Assembly: GCA_035308365.1 (NCBI GenBank)
Contig: DATGGU010000049.1
Span: forward strand, 1 to 24,306
DNA: 24,306 nt
Direction of reading: 5' to 3'
DNA from: PALSA-505 sp035308365
Lineage (GTDB): Bacteria > Actinomycetota > Actinomycetes > Streptosporangiales > Streptosporangiaceae
Made by a program: the position numbers and the translations under genes. The notes beneath the pieces are model-generated. The model saw only the letters and a list, made by a program, of their open reading frames with translations, did not search any database and was not told the origin of the DNA. This document shows, piece by piece, positions 6,315 through 13,776 of the stretch. Position 1 is the first letter of the stretch. Each line of letters opens with the position of its first letter.

Positions 6315-9300
6315 CCGTGGTGGTCTTACCTCCCTTGATGTTGACGCTCTTGGTCTGGGCGATCCAGCCGGCCGCGCTGGCGACCAGCGTGAACGGGGCC
6401 GAACCCGCGGGCGCCCAGAAGGCGTAGTTGCCGTTGGGGTCGGTTCGCAGGTTGAACGAGTATCCCTTCTTGCCGGTGGCGAAGATCACGCCGCGCAGCG
6501 GGGCCGACTTGTTGGAGCAGTCCAGACCGGTCAACGTCCCGGTGATCTTGCCCCAGCTCGACGGCGGGGTCGCGACCATCGTGACGTTCTCCGGGTTGAC
6601 GTTGTACGGCGTGTTCTGCTCGAAGCCGATCTGCGCGGTGTAGGTCCCGGGCTGGGTGACCTGGTCGGCCGTGGTGGCCGACAGCGTGACGGTCACCTGG
6701 ACGCTCTGCCCGGGGGCCAGGGTTGCGGTGGTCGGGCTCTCAGACATCCATGGGATGTCTGTGGTCCCGCACTGGGTCATGCCGGACAGCAGCTCGGAGT
6801 CGGCTGTCGGGTTGAACCCGCCGGAGGAGCCGCCGATCTTGTAGAACCCGCACGAGCCGCCCGCCCGGTACCGGGGGAACTGCGCGTTCGGGATCGAGGA
6901 CCAGGTGTTGGTGGTCGGGTCGTAGGCGTATCCCTGGTTGGTGATGGTGCTGAACCCGTTGGTCACGCCGGTGCTGACCACGAACATCCCGTTCGGCGCG
7001 CCTGCGACAGCAGCCCACAGGTCGATCGGCAGGCTCGCGATCGGGCTCCAGGAGTCCGATCCGGGATCGTAGACGTAGGCGTCGCTGTAGGTGGTGTTGC
7101 CGTTCACACCGCCCGCGCAGTACACCTTGCCGTTGATCGCGCCGCAGCCCAGCCAGGAGTCGGCGTGTGGGTACGGTGCCGCGCTGGACCAACTGTCACT
7201 GGAGGTGTTGTAGACCTCGACGTTGGAGGACGCCGTGCAGTTGGAGTCCGAGCAGCCGCCGACGAAGTAGGCGTCGTTTCCGACGACCGCTACGCCCGGG
7301 GCGGTCGCCGGGTGCGGGTTGGACGACACGGTGGTCCAGCTATCGCTGGACGGATCGTATACATCGGTTTCGGAGATCGGCGTGCCGGAGGAGTTCCAGC
7401 CGCCGCTGACAACCAGCTTGCCGTTAACCGCGGCCACGCCTGGCTTCTCCCGCGCCACTGGCATGTTGGCGATCGGGGACCAGGTGTTGAGCCCGGGGTC
7501 ATAGACATAGCCGTTGTTCATGAGGGCGAAGCTGCTGTTCAGGCCGCCTACCGAGTACTCCTTGCCGTTGATGAAGTCGGCGGAGTTGTCCATGACCACG
7601 GTCGGGTAGGCCGCGATCGTGCCCCAGGTCGGGTCGGCCGGTGGCCCGGCGTTCACGACCGGGCCGTCGCCGGGGGCGTGACCGCCGAGGAAGGCCGGGC
7701 TTGCCTGGCCGTCCTCGCCGAAGCCCACCTGCTTCAGCGGCGAGCCCTGCTCGTGCAGGATCTGGAACGCGCCACCGCGCTCGTCCAGCTTCACGGACGC
7801 CGGGGCGTTACCGGTGTTCGTGATCGTCATGGTGCTGTTCGTGGTGGTGCCCAGCACCTGGGTGGACGAGATCGACGCCGGGCTGATGGAAAGCTTGCCG
7901 GCTGCCAGCGCGAAGTCGGCCCGGGTGGAGCCGCCCGCGGTCACGTTCACCGTCTGGGTGACGCTCTGGTAGGGCGCCTTGGCCGCGGTGAACGGGTGCG
8001 ACCCGGTCAGCGACGAGAACATCCAGTAGTAGCCGTCACCGATGGCCGGGTCGGCGCTGGCCGCGGTGGTGGCCGTGTCCGACGGGTGATCGGTGTCGGT
8101 CACGGTGGCCCCGTCGAGCCCGTTGCCGGTGTTCGGGTCGGTTACCTTGCCGACGACCAGGCCGCCAGAAACCGGGGTACAGGTCTGGTTCTGCACGGTG
8201 ACGTCGTCGACCTCCCACCACCAGCCGAACGCGCCGGTGAAGTGGAAGCGGAACTCTACGTTGCTCTGGCCCGCCGCCTGCGGCGCTGCCACGGTCTCCA
8301 TGACGGGGCCGCGCACGCTGTCGCTGGCGTGGTGCCAGATGTTCGTCCAGGTCGTCCCGCCATCGGTGCTCACGTCAACATCGGCGGTCTGCCCCGGGTA
8401 CCCGAAGTAGTCGTTGTGGAAGCGGATCACCGGGCTGGCATCGCCGGCCAGGTTGACCGCGGGCGTGATCAGCGAGCTGTCCTGGCTGGTGCCGGGTCCG
8501 TACTGATCGGAGTTGAGCACTGCGAAGAATCCCGAGCCGCCGGTCAGGTTGCCCCGGTTTTCTGGGTTGTTGAACGCCCACACCTCGCCGTTGCCCTTGT
8601 TGTCCTGGATCGTCCAGCCGGACGGCGGGGTGCTTCCGCCGTCGCCGGTGTAGTCGTCGAACGACTCACTGAGCACGGGAGTGCCGTAGCCCAACTGGTA
8701 ACCGGGCGCGGTGCAGGACGCGGCGACCGGGACCGCGATGTTGTGCGTGAGGCCGCTGGTCCCGACCGTGACCGAGTCGTTGACCACCTGGTAACCGGGC
8801 AGGTCCGTGGTGACCGTGAGCGCGTAGGTGGCGTTCTCTGGCAGCGCCACGCTGTAGGCACCGGTCGCCGGGTTGGTCCAGACCGGCCCGCCGGGCCGCC
8901 CAGCGATGGCGATGCTGGCGTGCAGCGGCCAGCCCTGCCCGGAACCGTCGGTCACGGTGCCGGTCACGTTGACGGTGGGCTCGGCGGTCAGCGCGACGTT
9001 CTGCGTCGTGGTGGCGCCGTCGGTGATCTGCACCGTTTCGGTCTGGGTGCCGTAGCCATAGGCCGAGACGGTCTCGGTGTAGCTGCCGGCCGGCAACACC
9101 ATGCTGTAGGTGCCGTTGCTGCCGGTGGTGGTGGAGCCGGCGGTCCCGGCCGACACCGTCGCGCCGGCGATCGGGTTGCCGTTGCTGGCGTCGGTCACGG
9201 TGCCGGTGAGGGTGCCGTGCGGGCCGGCCGTGCAGGACGGGTACTTGAACGACCCGATCCTGGTCTGCCAGTTCGAGTCGCTGGTGGACGACAGGTACTC

Positions 9301-11019
9301 GCTGGTGTACCAGAACGTGCAGCCGTCGGTCGGGTCGACCTGCATGGCGCTGTAGTCACCCCAGCGGGCGAGCCCATTGGTCTGCGAGCCGCCGCCGGTC
9401 ATGAGCGTGGCTTCGCCCTGGGCGAGCTGCCCGGCCGGGTCGCCGGCCAGCCGGCCCGCCACCCGGATCGAGGGGAACGTGGCGGAACTGGACACCGAGT
9501 AGCCGACCGCGATGTCGCCGGAGGCATCGATGTTCGCGCTGCCCATCCACCGGTTGTCCGAATCGGGTGCGTAGGTGCCCTGCTGGGCCAGCGACCAGCC
9601 CGAGCCGGTGTTGGTCAGCTCATACCAGCGCACCCCGGCCTGGTTGCCGCCGCTGCTGACGTTCACGGTCTGGTTGAGCACGATCGCCTGGGTGCCGTTG
9701 CCCAGGTCGCGGTAGGCCGACTGGTACATCAGCCGGTCCGACAGCGCGTCCAGGCCCTGGCTGGTGCCGGGCTGCGGGATGCAGTCCCGGCTGAAGTTGC
9801 ACAGGTTGGAGTTGAACGTGGCCACCGGGATGGTCAGGCTCGGCGATCCGTTGTTGCCGAAGGTGGAGTTGGCCGGGTTGGCCCAGTCGACGTGGAAGTC
9901 CCACTCGTCCAGCTGGTCGCTGGAGCATGGGCCGCCGTTGGCCGCGTCGCAGGACATGAAGAACGGGTTGGGCGCGCCCGCGGGCGGGCTGAACCCGAGC
10001 GCGGCACCTTGCGTGTTACTGGGCAGCAGGCTGCCATACTGCGAGCCGATGGTGAACTGCACGTCGGTGGCCTGCTGGCCGGCCAGCATCTCGGCCCGGT
10101 CGAACGCGGTCACCGTGACGCCGGTGAACGTCGCTCCGTTGAGGAAGTCGTTGTTGCTCATGTAGTAGGCGTCTGGCCAGACGCCCCACTTCGGGTAGTC
10201 GTTCAGGGTGTCGGAGCTGAACTGGAAGTCGTAGCGGTAGTAGGCGCCGGTCGGGTCGCCGGTCTGGGAGACCGCGATGCACTCGTGGAAGCCGCCGCTG
10301 CCCAGCTCGAGCTGGGGGTAGGCGAGCTGGGTGATGATGAACCGGTTGGCCTGCTCGTCGTAGACCACCACCGGGTCGCCGCCGTTGGCCGCCGGGTCCA
10401 CCGCCGGGTCGCACTGCCCGCCGAAGCCCTGCCACAGCGTGCCCATCGTCTCAGGCCCGAGCAGCGCGCTGCCCTGCTTGTTGTAGACGGCGAAGCTGAA
10501 GTTGGTCGTCTGCACGATGTCGTTCGGGCCGACCGCCATGTTGGTGTCCGGCGGCAGCACGCCGTTGAGGTTGCCGACGCCCTCGAAGTTCTGCCCGAAG
10601 GCTGGCATGTCCTCGGTGGTCACCTTGTTGCCGCGCTGCACGTCAGCGGTGCGGACGTGGCGGCCTACGGTGTGCGGCGGGCTCCGCAGCGGGAGCGCTC
10701 CGAGCTTGCGTCCCGGCAGCTTTTTGAGCGGCTTCATGGTGCGCAGCCTCGGCGAGGTATCGTGCCGGACCGCGGTGCGGATGACCGGTCTGAGCCGGGC
10801 GTGGGTGTGCTGGGCGGACGCCGTGTGAGCGGCCGGCGAGTGTGCCGCCACCCCCGCGTGGGCGGCGGTGCGGGCTACGCCGGCCGAGGCTATCGGCGCT
10901 GCCAGCCCGTTCAGGCCGGCCACCATCGCGAGCGCGGCCAGCAGCGTTACCGCTCCCGTCAGCCAGCGGCGCCGGCGCGATCCGGCCGGGCCGGGCCTGG
11001 AAGAGGCAGAACTGGGCAT
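6283..11019 (-). CDS. Large secreted multidomain protein: propeller-like domain, CarboxypepD_reg repeats, MAM-like domain and Kelch repeats
   Basis: This 1578-aa protein begins with a signal peptide: SRRRRWLTG, a hydrophobic stretch, cleavage near APIASA. After a His/Ala-rich linker, residues about 140-600 read as a beta-propeller-type exo-domain (GVLPPDTNMAVGPNDIVQ, YDEQANRFIITQLAYP). Carboxypeptidase regulatory-like modules follow at about 602 (GTLTGTVTDASNGNPIAGAT), 683 (VTGTVTDGSGQGW) and 956 (GKVTDPNTGNGLDGATV). A MAM/jelly-roll-like segment lies at 785-943 (SESFDDYTG ... VSTDGGTTWTNIW), a CARDB/ASPM-like part near 1043, and Kelch repeats at 1135-1415 (VYDPGLNTWSPIANMPVAR, VYDPSSDSWTTV, VYNTSSDSWSSAAPYPHADS, YDPGSDSWSPIASLP). 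A last CarboxypepD_reg module ends in RPQSC. No protease catalytic motif is visible, so adhesion, carbohydrate binding or wall association is more likely than catalysis. GAGGAGGATCG before the ATG at 11019 fixes the start. Confidence 0.82.
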   Translation of the reverse strand: MPSSASSRPGPAGSRRRRWLTGAVTLLAALAMVAGLNGLAAPIASAGVARTAAHAGVAAHSPAAHTASAQHTHARLRPVIRTAVRHDTSPRLRTMKPLKKLPGRKLGALPLRSPPHTVGRHVRTADVQRGNKVTTEDMPAFGQNFEGVGNLNGVLPPDTNMAVGPNDIVQTTNFSFAVYNKQGSALLGPETMGTLWQGFGGQCDPAVDPAANGGDPVVVYDEQANRFIITQLAYPQLELGSGGFHECIAVSQTGDPTGAYYRYDFQFSSDTLNDYPKWGVWPDAYYMSNNDFLNGATFTGVTVTAFDRAEMLAGQQATDVQFTIGSQYGSLLPSNTQGAALGFSPPAGAPNPFFMSCDAANGGPCSSDQLDEWDFHVDWANPANSTFGNNGSPSLTIPVATFNSNLCNFSRDCIPQPGTSQGLDALSDRLMYQSAYRDLGNGTQAIVLNQTVNVSSGGNQAGVRWYELTNTGSGWSLAQQGTYAPDSDNRWMGSANIDASGDIAVGYSVSSSATFPSIRVAGRLAGDPAGQLAQGEATLMTGGGSQTNGLARWGDYSAMQVDPTDGCTFWYTSEYLSSTSDSNWQTRIGSFKYPSCTAGPHGTLTGTVTDASNGNPIAGATVSAGTAGSTTTGSNGTYSMVLPAGSYTETVSAYGYGTQTETVQITDGATTTQNVALTAEPTVNVTGTVTDGSGQGWPLHASIAIAGRPGGPVWTNPATGAYSVALPENATYALTVTTDLPGYQVVNDSVTVGTSGLTHNIAVPVAASCTAPGYQLGYGTPVLSESFDDYTGDGGSTPPSGWTIQDNKGNGEVWAFNNPENRGNLTGGSGFFAVLNSDQYGPGTSQDSSLITPAVNLAGDASPVIRFHNDYFGYPGQTADVDVSTDGGTTWTNIWHHASDSVRGPVMETVAAPQAAGQSNVEFRFHFTGAFGWWWEVDDVTVQNQTCTPVSGGLVVGKVTDPNTGNGLDGATVTDTDHPSDTATTAASADPAIGDGYYWMFSSLTGSHPFTAAKAPYQSVTQTVNVTAGGSTRADFALAAGKLSISPASISSTQVLGTTTNSTMTITNTGNAPASVKLDERGGAFQILHEQGSPLKQVGFGEDGQASPAFLGGHAPGDGPVVNAGPPADPTWGTIAAYPTVVMDNSADFINGKEYSVGGLNSSFALMNNGYVYDPGLNTWSPIANMPVAREKPGVAAVNGKLVVSGGWNSSGTPISETDVYDPSSDSWTTVSSNPHPATAPGVAVVGNDAYFVGGCSDSNCTASSNVEVYNTSSDSWSSAAPYPHADSWLGCGAINGKVYCAGGVNGNTTYSDAYVYDPGSDSWSPIASLPIDLWAAVAGAPNGMFVVSTGVTNGFSTITNQGYAYDPTTNTWSSIPNAQFPRYRAGGSCGFYKIGGSSGGFNPTADSELLSGMTQCGTTDIPWMSESPTTATLAPGQSVQVTVTLSATTADQVTQPGTYTAQIGFEQNTPYNVNPENVTMVATPPSSWGKITGTLTGLDCSNKSAPLRGVIFATGKKGYSFNLRTDPNGNYAFWAPAGSAPFTLVASAAGWIAQTKSVNIKGGKTTTVNFVLRPQSC

Positions 11020-11046
11020 CGATCCTCCTCACGCACAGACAGAGCG

Positions 11047-11104
11047 CCGGAGTCTCCGGTGCCCAAATGCCTCTGGGCGGAGACGTCCGTCGCCCCCCAG
11101 AGGC
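11047..11104 (-). promoter_or_regulatory. Structured 5' leader of the large secreted gene
   Basis: Between the ATG at 11019 and the region near 11105 the minus strand can form two hairpins. One has a perfect 9-bp stem, GCCTCTGGG with CCCAGAGGC (11104-11096 with 11077-11069). The other is CCGGAGACTCCGG (11059-11047). They sit 28 bases or more upstream of the start and leave the GAGGAGG site free. I recognise no known riboswitch here. Confidence 0.35.
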
Positions 11105-11203
11105 GTTCAGGCACAGCGTGCGACCGGCGGCAGCACGGCTCAAGGACAGGTCATGGGCAGTTGACGGGCAACAGCAGGGCAAACGCCGGACCGGCGGAGG
11201 CAT

Positions 11204-11220
11204 GGAAACCAGCGGTTTCC
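11204..11220. promoter_or_regulatory. Perfect inverted repeat in the divergent gap 11020-11342
   Basis: GGAAACC at 11204-11210 and GGTTTCC at 11214-11220 are perfect inverted copies separated by three bases. They lie between the large secreted gene and the small membrane protein gene. The 323-base gap holds no other gene I can support, so this is a candidate operator for either side. Confidence 0.4.
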
Positions 11221-11330
11221 GCGGCTGGCCGGGATGAGCGGCTGGTCAGCTGGAACCGTCAGGGAAAACAGATCTCCCCGGCTGTGACGGCAGGATGCCG
11301 GATCCCTGGTGGACGGCTCGCCGCCGGACG

Positions 11331-11336
11331 CATACT
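11331..11336 (+). promoter_or_regulatory. Candidate -10 element for a leaderless transcript
   Basis: CATACT ends only 6 bases before the ATG at 11343, and no Shine-Dalgarno sequence precedes that ATG. With a normal -10 to +1 distance, transcription would begin at or next to the start codon. Leaderless mRNAs are common in actinomycetes. The -35 is weak. Confidence 0.35.
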
Positions 11337-11342
11337 AAGCAC

Positions 11343-11513
11343 ATGGGCCGGATAATCTGGACAATTCTCGGCATAATCCTCGCCGTCTGGGTCGCCTTCA
11401 TGGCCGTCGGCTGGATCTCTGGACTGCTCCACACGTTCTTGATCGCCGGGCTGATCGCGGTGGTTGTCATCCTCATCGTGACGCTGGTGGCCAAGGGTTC
11501 CCGGCGTCGATAG
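11343..11513 (+). CDS. Small two-helix membrane protein, function unknown
   Basis: From the ATG at 11343 the product is 56 aa: MGRIIWTILGIILAVWVAF, a short SGLLHTF link, then LIAGLIAVVVILIVTLVA and a basic end KGSRRR. That is two membrane helices, with the positive C-terminus probably in the cytoplasm. The frame is open from 11295, but the added 16 residues (MPDPWWTARRRTHTKH) are not membrane-like and the ATG at 11343 suits a leaderless transcript. Short proteins of this kind are frequent in actinomycetes and mostly uncharacterised. It is followed after 24 bases by a strong terminator. Confidence 0.65.
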   Translation: MGRIIWTILGIILAVWVAFMAVGWISGLLHTFLIAGLIAVVVILIVTLVAKGSRRR

Positions 11514-11537
11514 CACGGCAGCGGCGGCGGGGCGTCC

Positions 11538-11580
11538 AAGCCGAGCGGCCGCCCGGAATGTCCTGGCGGCCGCTCGGCTT
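11538..11580. terminator. Bidirectional hairpin terminator
   Basis: A perfect 16-bp stem (11538-11553 with 11565-11580) has an 11-base loop and lies between two convergent genes, 24 bases past the 56-aa membrane protein gene and 35 bases past the stop of the 579-aa gene. On the plus strand it is followed by the T-rich ATCGCTTATTTCTG. Confidence 0.85.
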
Positions 11581-11591
11581 ATCGCTTATTT

Positions 11592-11631
11592 CTGATTAGG
11601 CGCACTGATTGTTGATCAGGCGCACTGATTG
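11592..11631. repeat. 20-bp tandem duplication spanning the stop codon of the 579-aa gene
   Basis: Units 11592-11611 and 11612-11631 match at 18 of 20 positions. The inner unit carries the codons for the terminal NQCA and the TGA stop. The outer unit repeats them after the stop, out of frame. Confidence 0.8.
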
Positions 11632-13355
11632 CTGCGAATCGGGCCGAACAGCTGCGGGTATCCCACCTTGCGGATGATTGAGCCGTATTGGGATTGCTTG
11701 CCGAACGTATTGCCGTTCGTCACGTTGCCGAACTCCCACACGCAGGACTTGGTGAGCGTCCAGTACGGGTAGAACTTGCCCGGCGCGGCCGGCGGTGGGA
11801 CCTTGCAACCCGATGGGTCCGGGAAGTGGCAGCTTGCCTCGGACAGCGCCGCATCCGTCTGCATCTGGAACTGGGCGTACCCCGCGCCGTTCGTGGTGGG
11901 CTGGGCCTGCAAGAACGTCGACGGGAACAGGTTGGGTTTCGCCGAGGTCGGCCAGTCGGGCCAGTATGGGCTGCCGTCGAAGTCGAGGTCGCCGTTCTGG
12001 AAGAAGTTGTCCTGGCATCCTGTCACGACGTTCGGCGGCGCCTTCCCGAAGTGCTTGTCTCCCTTCGGGTAACACAGCGCGTCCCCGGTCTCCGGGGTCT
12101 TGGGGTCGCGCTCGCCCGCATGCTCATAAGGACCGAAGCACTTGTTCCAGGACACATCCGTGAAACCCGGAATAGGCACCACGAATGGCTTGGCCAGGCT
12201 CGTGCATCCCTCGAAGTGGCCGGTCTCGAACTCGGTGCCGACGGCCAGCTGGTCCGCCGCCCACGGCACGATGTTCCTCGGGCGGGCGGTGTTGTACTCG
12301 GGCTGGTAGTTGAACGGGGTGCCGCTGCAGTCCTGGATGCTGGTGGCCATGAACCCGTTCTTGGCCGAGGCCTGCATGAAGCCGGACTGACCGGTGGTGA
12401 GGTCGTTGATGGTCAGCTTCAGGGCTTTCTGGCCGGGCTCCCCGGGCACGGCCGCGTCCGAGATGTGCACCACCAGGTGATCGCCCGGATTCATCAGCAG
12501 CGTGTGCTTGTTCGGTGTGTTGGTCGCCACGTCCGAGAGCTGCGGGCTCGGCGGGCCGGTGGGCACCCCGTTGGTCTGGATGAACGCGAAGTTCGTCGGC
12601 TCCTCGCAGTTCGGGTTGCAGATGGCGAAGTTCACCGTGCATTCGGCATCGTTGATGTGCAGGGATGCGCACCAGTGCGTGTTGTCACAGCTGATGTTGT
12701 CCGGGAACGGCGCCTCTCCCGGCGGGTAGAACTGCATCTCCAGGAACGAACTGCCGGCGCCCGGGTACACGCCCGGCGGAACGGGTGCGTCGACCGTGGC
12801 CGGGGCGTTCTTGTCACTCTCCGGCTGGCAGGGCAGTTGCGGATACGAGAATGGGTTGCACAGCGCCATCCCGAACCAGGGCGCGGGCGTCAGCTCGACG
12901 TAATGCGTCCGGTCATGGCCGGGTCTGTGCACGGTCGGCAGGGCGGCCGGGTCCCTGCCAAGCGTCTCGTGCCAGACGATGTCGTTCCCCGAACCGTTGC
13001 GCGAGGACAGGAACCGGATAAGCGGCTCGTCGTGGCCGATGTAGCGGCCGTTGTCGTAGAACCGGCCACCCCAGGTGAACTTGTTGTGGATCCCGTACAT
13101 GCCCTTGATGTCGGTGCATACCTCATTGAGAAGGACTGTTTTCTGCACCGGGCTCATCCCGTTGCAATCCAGCCCGCCGGCCGCATGCGGTTTGGCCCAC
13201 ACATGCGCGGTCAGCGGCGAGCCTCCCGGCTCCGGTTTAGCGGTCTGCGCGGCCGAGGCGCCGACCAGCCCGAAACACACGAGCCCGCCCGCCGTGGCGA
13301 TTGTCACCACCCTGGCAGAACGCGAGCGTATAAAAGTACCTGATAGGCCAATCAT
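11616..13355 (-). CDS. Secreted cysteine-containing protein of unrecognised family
   Basis: The 579-aa product starts at the ATG at 13355, seven bases after AAAGGGGA. A signal peptide is clear: FIRSRSARVVTIATAGG, a hydrophobic stretch, cleavage near GASA. The open frame continues upstream to 13940, but that part is Arg/Pro-rich shadow. I do not recognise the mature protein. It is rich in Trp, Tyr, Asn and Pro and has about 18 cysteines, many in pairs such as CNPFSYPQLPC, CDNTHWC and CNPNC, which suggests disulfide-stabilised extracellular structure. His-rich motifs (RYIGHDEPLIRFLS, VWHETLGRDP, VHRPGHDRTHYVEL) might bind metal, but no catalytic signature is evident. The middle (LLMNPGDHLVVHISDA) looks like a beta-sandwich. 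A short tandem duplication covers its stop codon, and it is followed by a shared terminator. Confidence 0.75.
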   Translation of the reverse strand: MIGLSGTFIRSRSARVVTIATAGGLVCFGLVGASAAQTAKPEPGGSPLTAHVWAKPHAAGGLDCNGMSPVQKTVLLNEVCTDIKGMYGIHNKFTWGGRFYDNGRYIGHDEPLIRFLSSRNGSGNDIVWHETLGRDPAALPTVHRPGHDRTHYVELTPAPWFGMALCNPFSYPQLPCQPESDKNAPATVDAPVPPGVYPGAGSSFLEMQFYPPGEAPFPDNISCDNTHWCASLHINDAECTVNFAICNPNCEEPTNFAFIQTNGVPTGPPSPQLSDVATNTPNKHTLLMNPGDHLVVHISDAAVPGEPGQKALKLTINDLTTGQSGFMQASAKNGFMATSIQDCSGTPFNYQPEYNTARPRNIVPWAADQLAVGTEFETGHFEGCTSLAKPFVVPIPGFTDVSWNKCFGPYEHAGERDPKTPETGDALCYPKGDKHFGKAPPNVVTGCQDNFFQNGDLDFDGSPYWPDWPTSAKPNLFPSTFLQAQPTTNGAGYAQFQMQTDAALSEASCHFPDPSGCKVPPPAAPGKFYPYWTLTKSCVWEFGNVTNGNTFGKQSQYGSIIRKVGYPQLFGPIRSNQCA

Positions 13356-13776
13356 CTGCGTTCCCCTTTCGTCGTCGATTCGCGGAAAGCAGACGTGAAA
13401 GCAGCATTCACTGCACGGCGCAGAATGTGGCGAATCTACTCCCATGGCTGGGATCTGACAAGGATGCCGATATCCGTCCTGGCATCCCCCATTCGGCGTC
13501 TCGGCGCTGCTGGCCCTGGCGGCCTGGCCTGCCAGCGCGGCGGGCGCCACGCACACCGCCGGCCGGGGCGGCCGGCTTCGTGAGCAGACCAGCTGGCAGG
13601 CGGCCTGCCCCGGCCGGCGGTCGTTACATTGCCTTTGGCTGTGCAGGCTGTCACACTTAGCGCTGCGAGCGGAGTCCCCGCCCCCACTTGCGATTATTCG
13701 CCGATGCCAGCAGTTCCGCCTGTCCCGGTCAGGGGCCGGCCGGCCTGCGGGCCCTCTGGGGGGAGGTGGCGACCCG
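13356..13776. other. Divergent non-coding region between two secreted-protein genes
   Basis: These 421 bases contain no gene I can support; the open frames here look like GC-rich shadow. They must hold promoters for the 579-aa protein (minus) and the Calx-beta protein (plus). The middle carries the interleaved inverted repeats listed separately. Around 13620-13710 the base composition drops (CGTTACATTGCCTTTGGC, GATTATTCGCC), as expected for a plus-strand promoter, but I cannot place -35 and -10 with confidence. Confidence 0.5.
13527..13621. repeat. Two interleaved long inverted repeats
   Basis: GCCTGCCAGC at 13527-13536 is inverted at 13592-13601. CCGCCGGCCGGGGC at 13556-13569 is inverted at 13607-13620, and one outer A-T pair extends it. 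The order a-b-a'-b' means both stems can form together only as a pseudoknot. Confidence 0.55.

Noticed and set aside
11020..11110. Possible ydaO (c-di-AMP) riboswitch before a secreted wall-type protein
   Set aside because: Two hairpins exist but none of the conserved ydaO sequence blocks are visible.
11170..11260. Possible c-di-GMP (GEMM) riboswitch because of GGGCAAAC on the plus strand
   Set aside because: The downstream GACGCAAAGCC core and the paired stems of that class are missing.
6073..11355. 1760-codon open frame on the plus strand, antisense to the large secreted gene
   Set aside because: It is Gly/Arg/Val-rich without domains, and the minus strand has a signal peptide, Kelch and CarboxypepD_reg motifs; the long frame results from high GC in third positions.
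11688..13343. 551-codon plus-strand frame opposite the 579-aa protein
   Set aside because: Arg/Val/Gly-rich with no motif; the minus frame has a good ribosome binding site and signal peptide.
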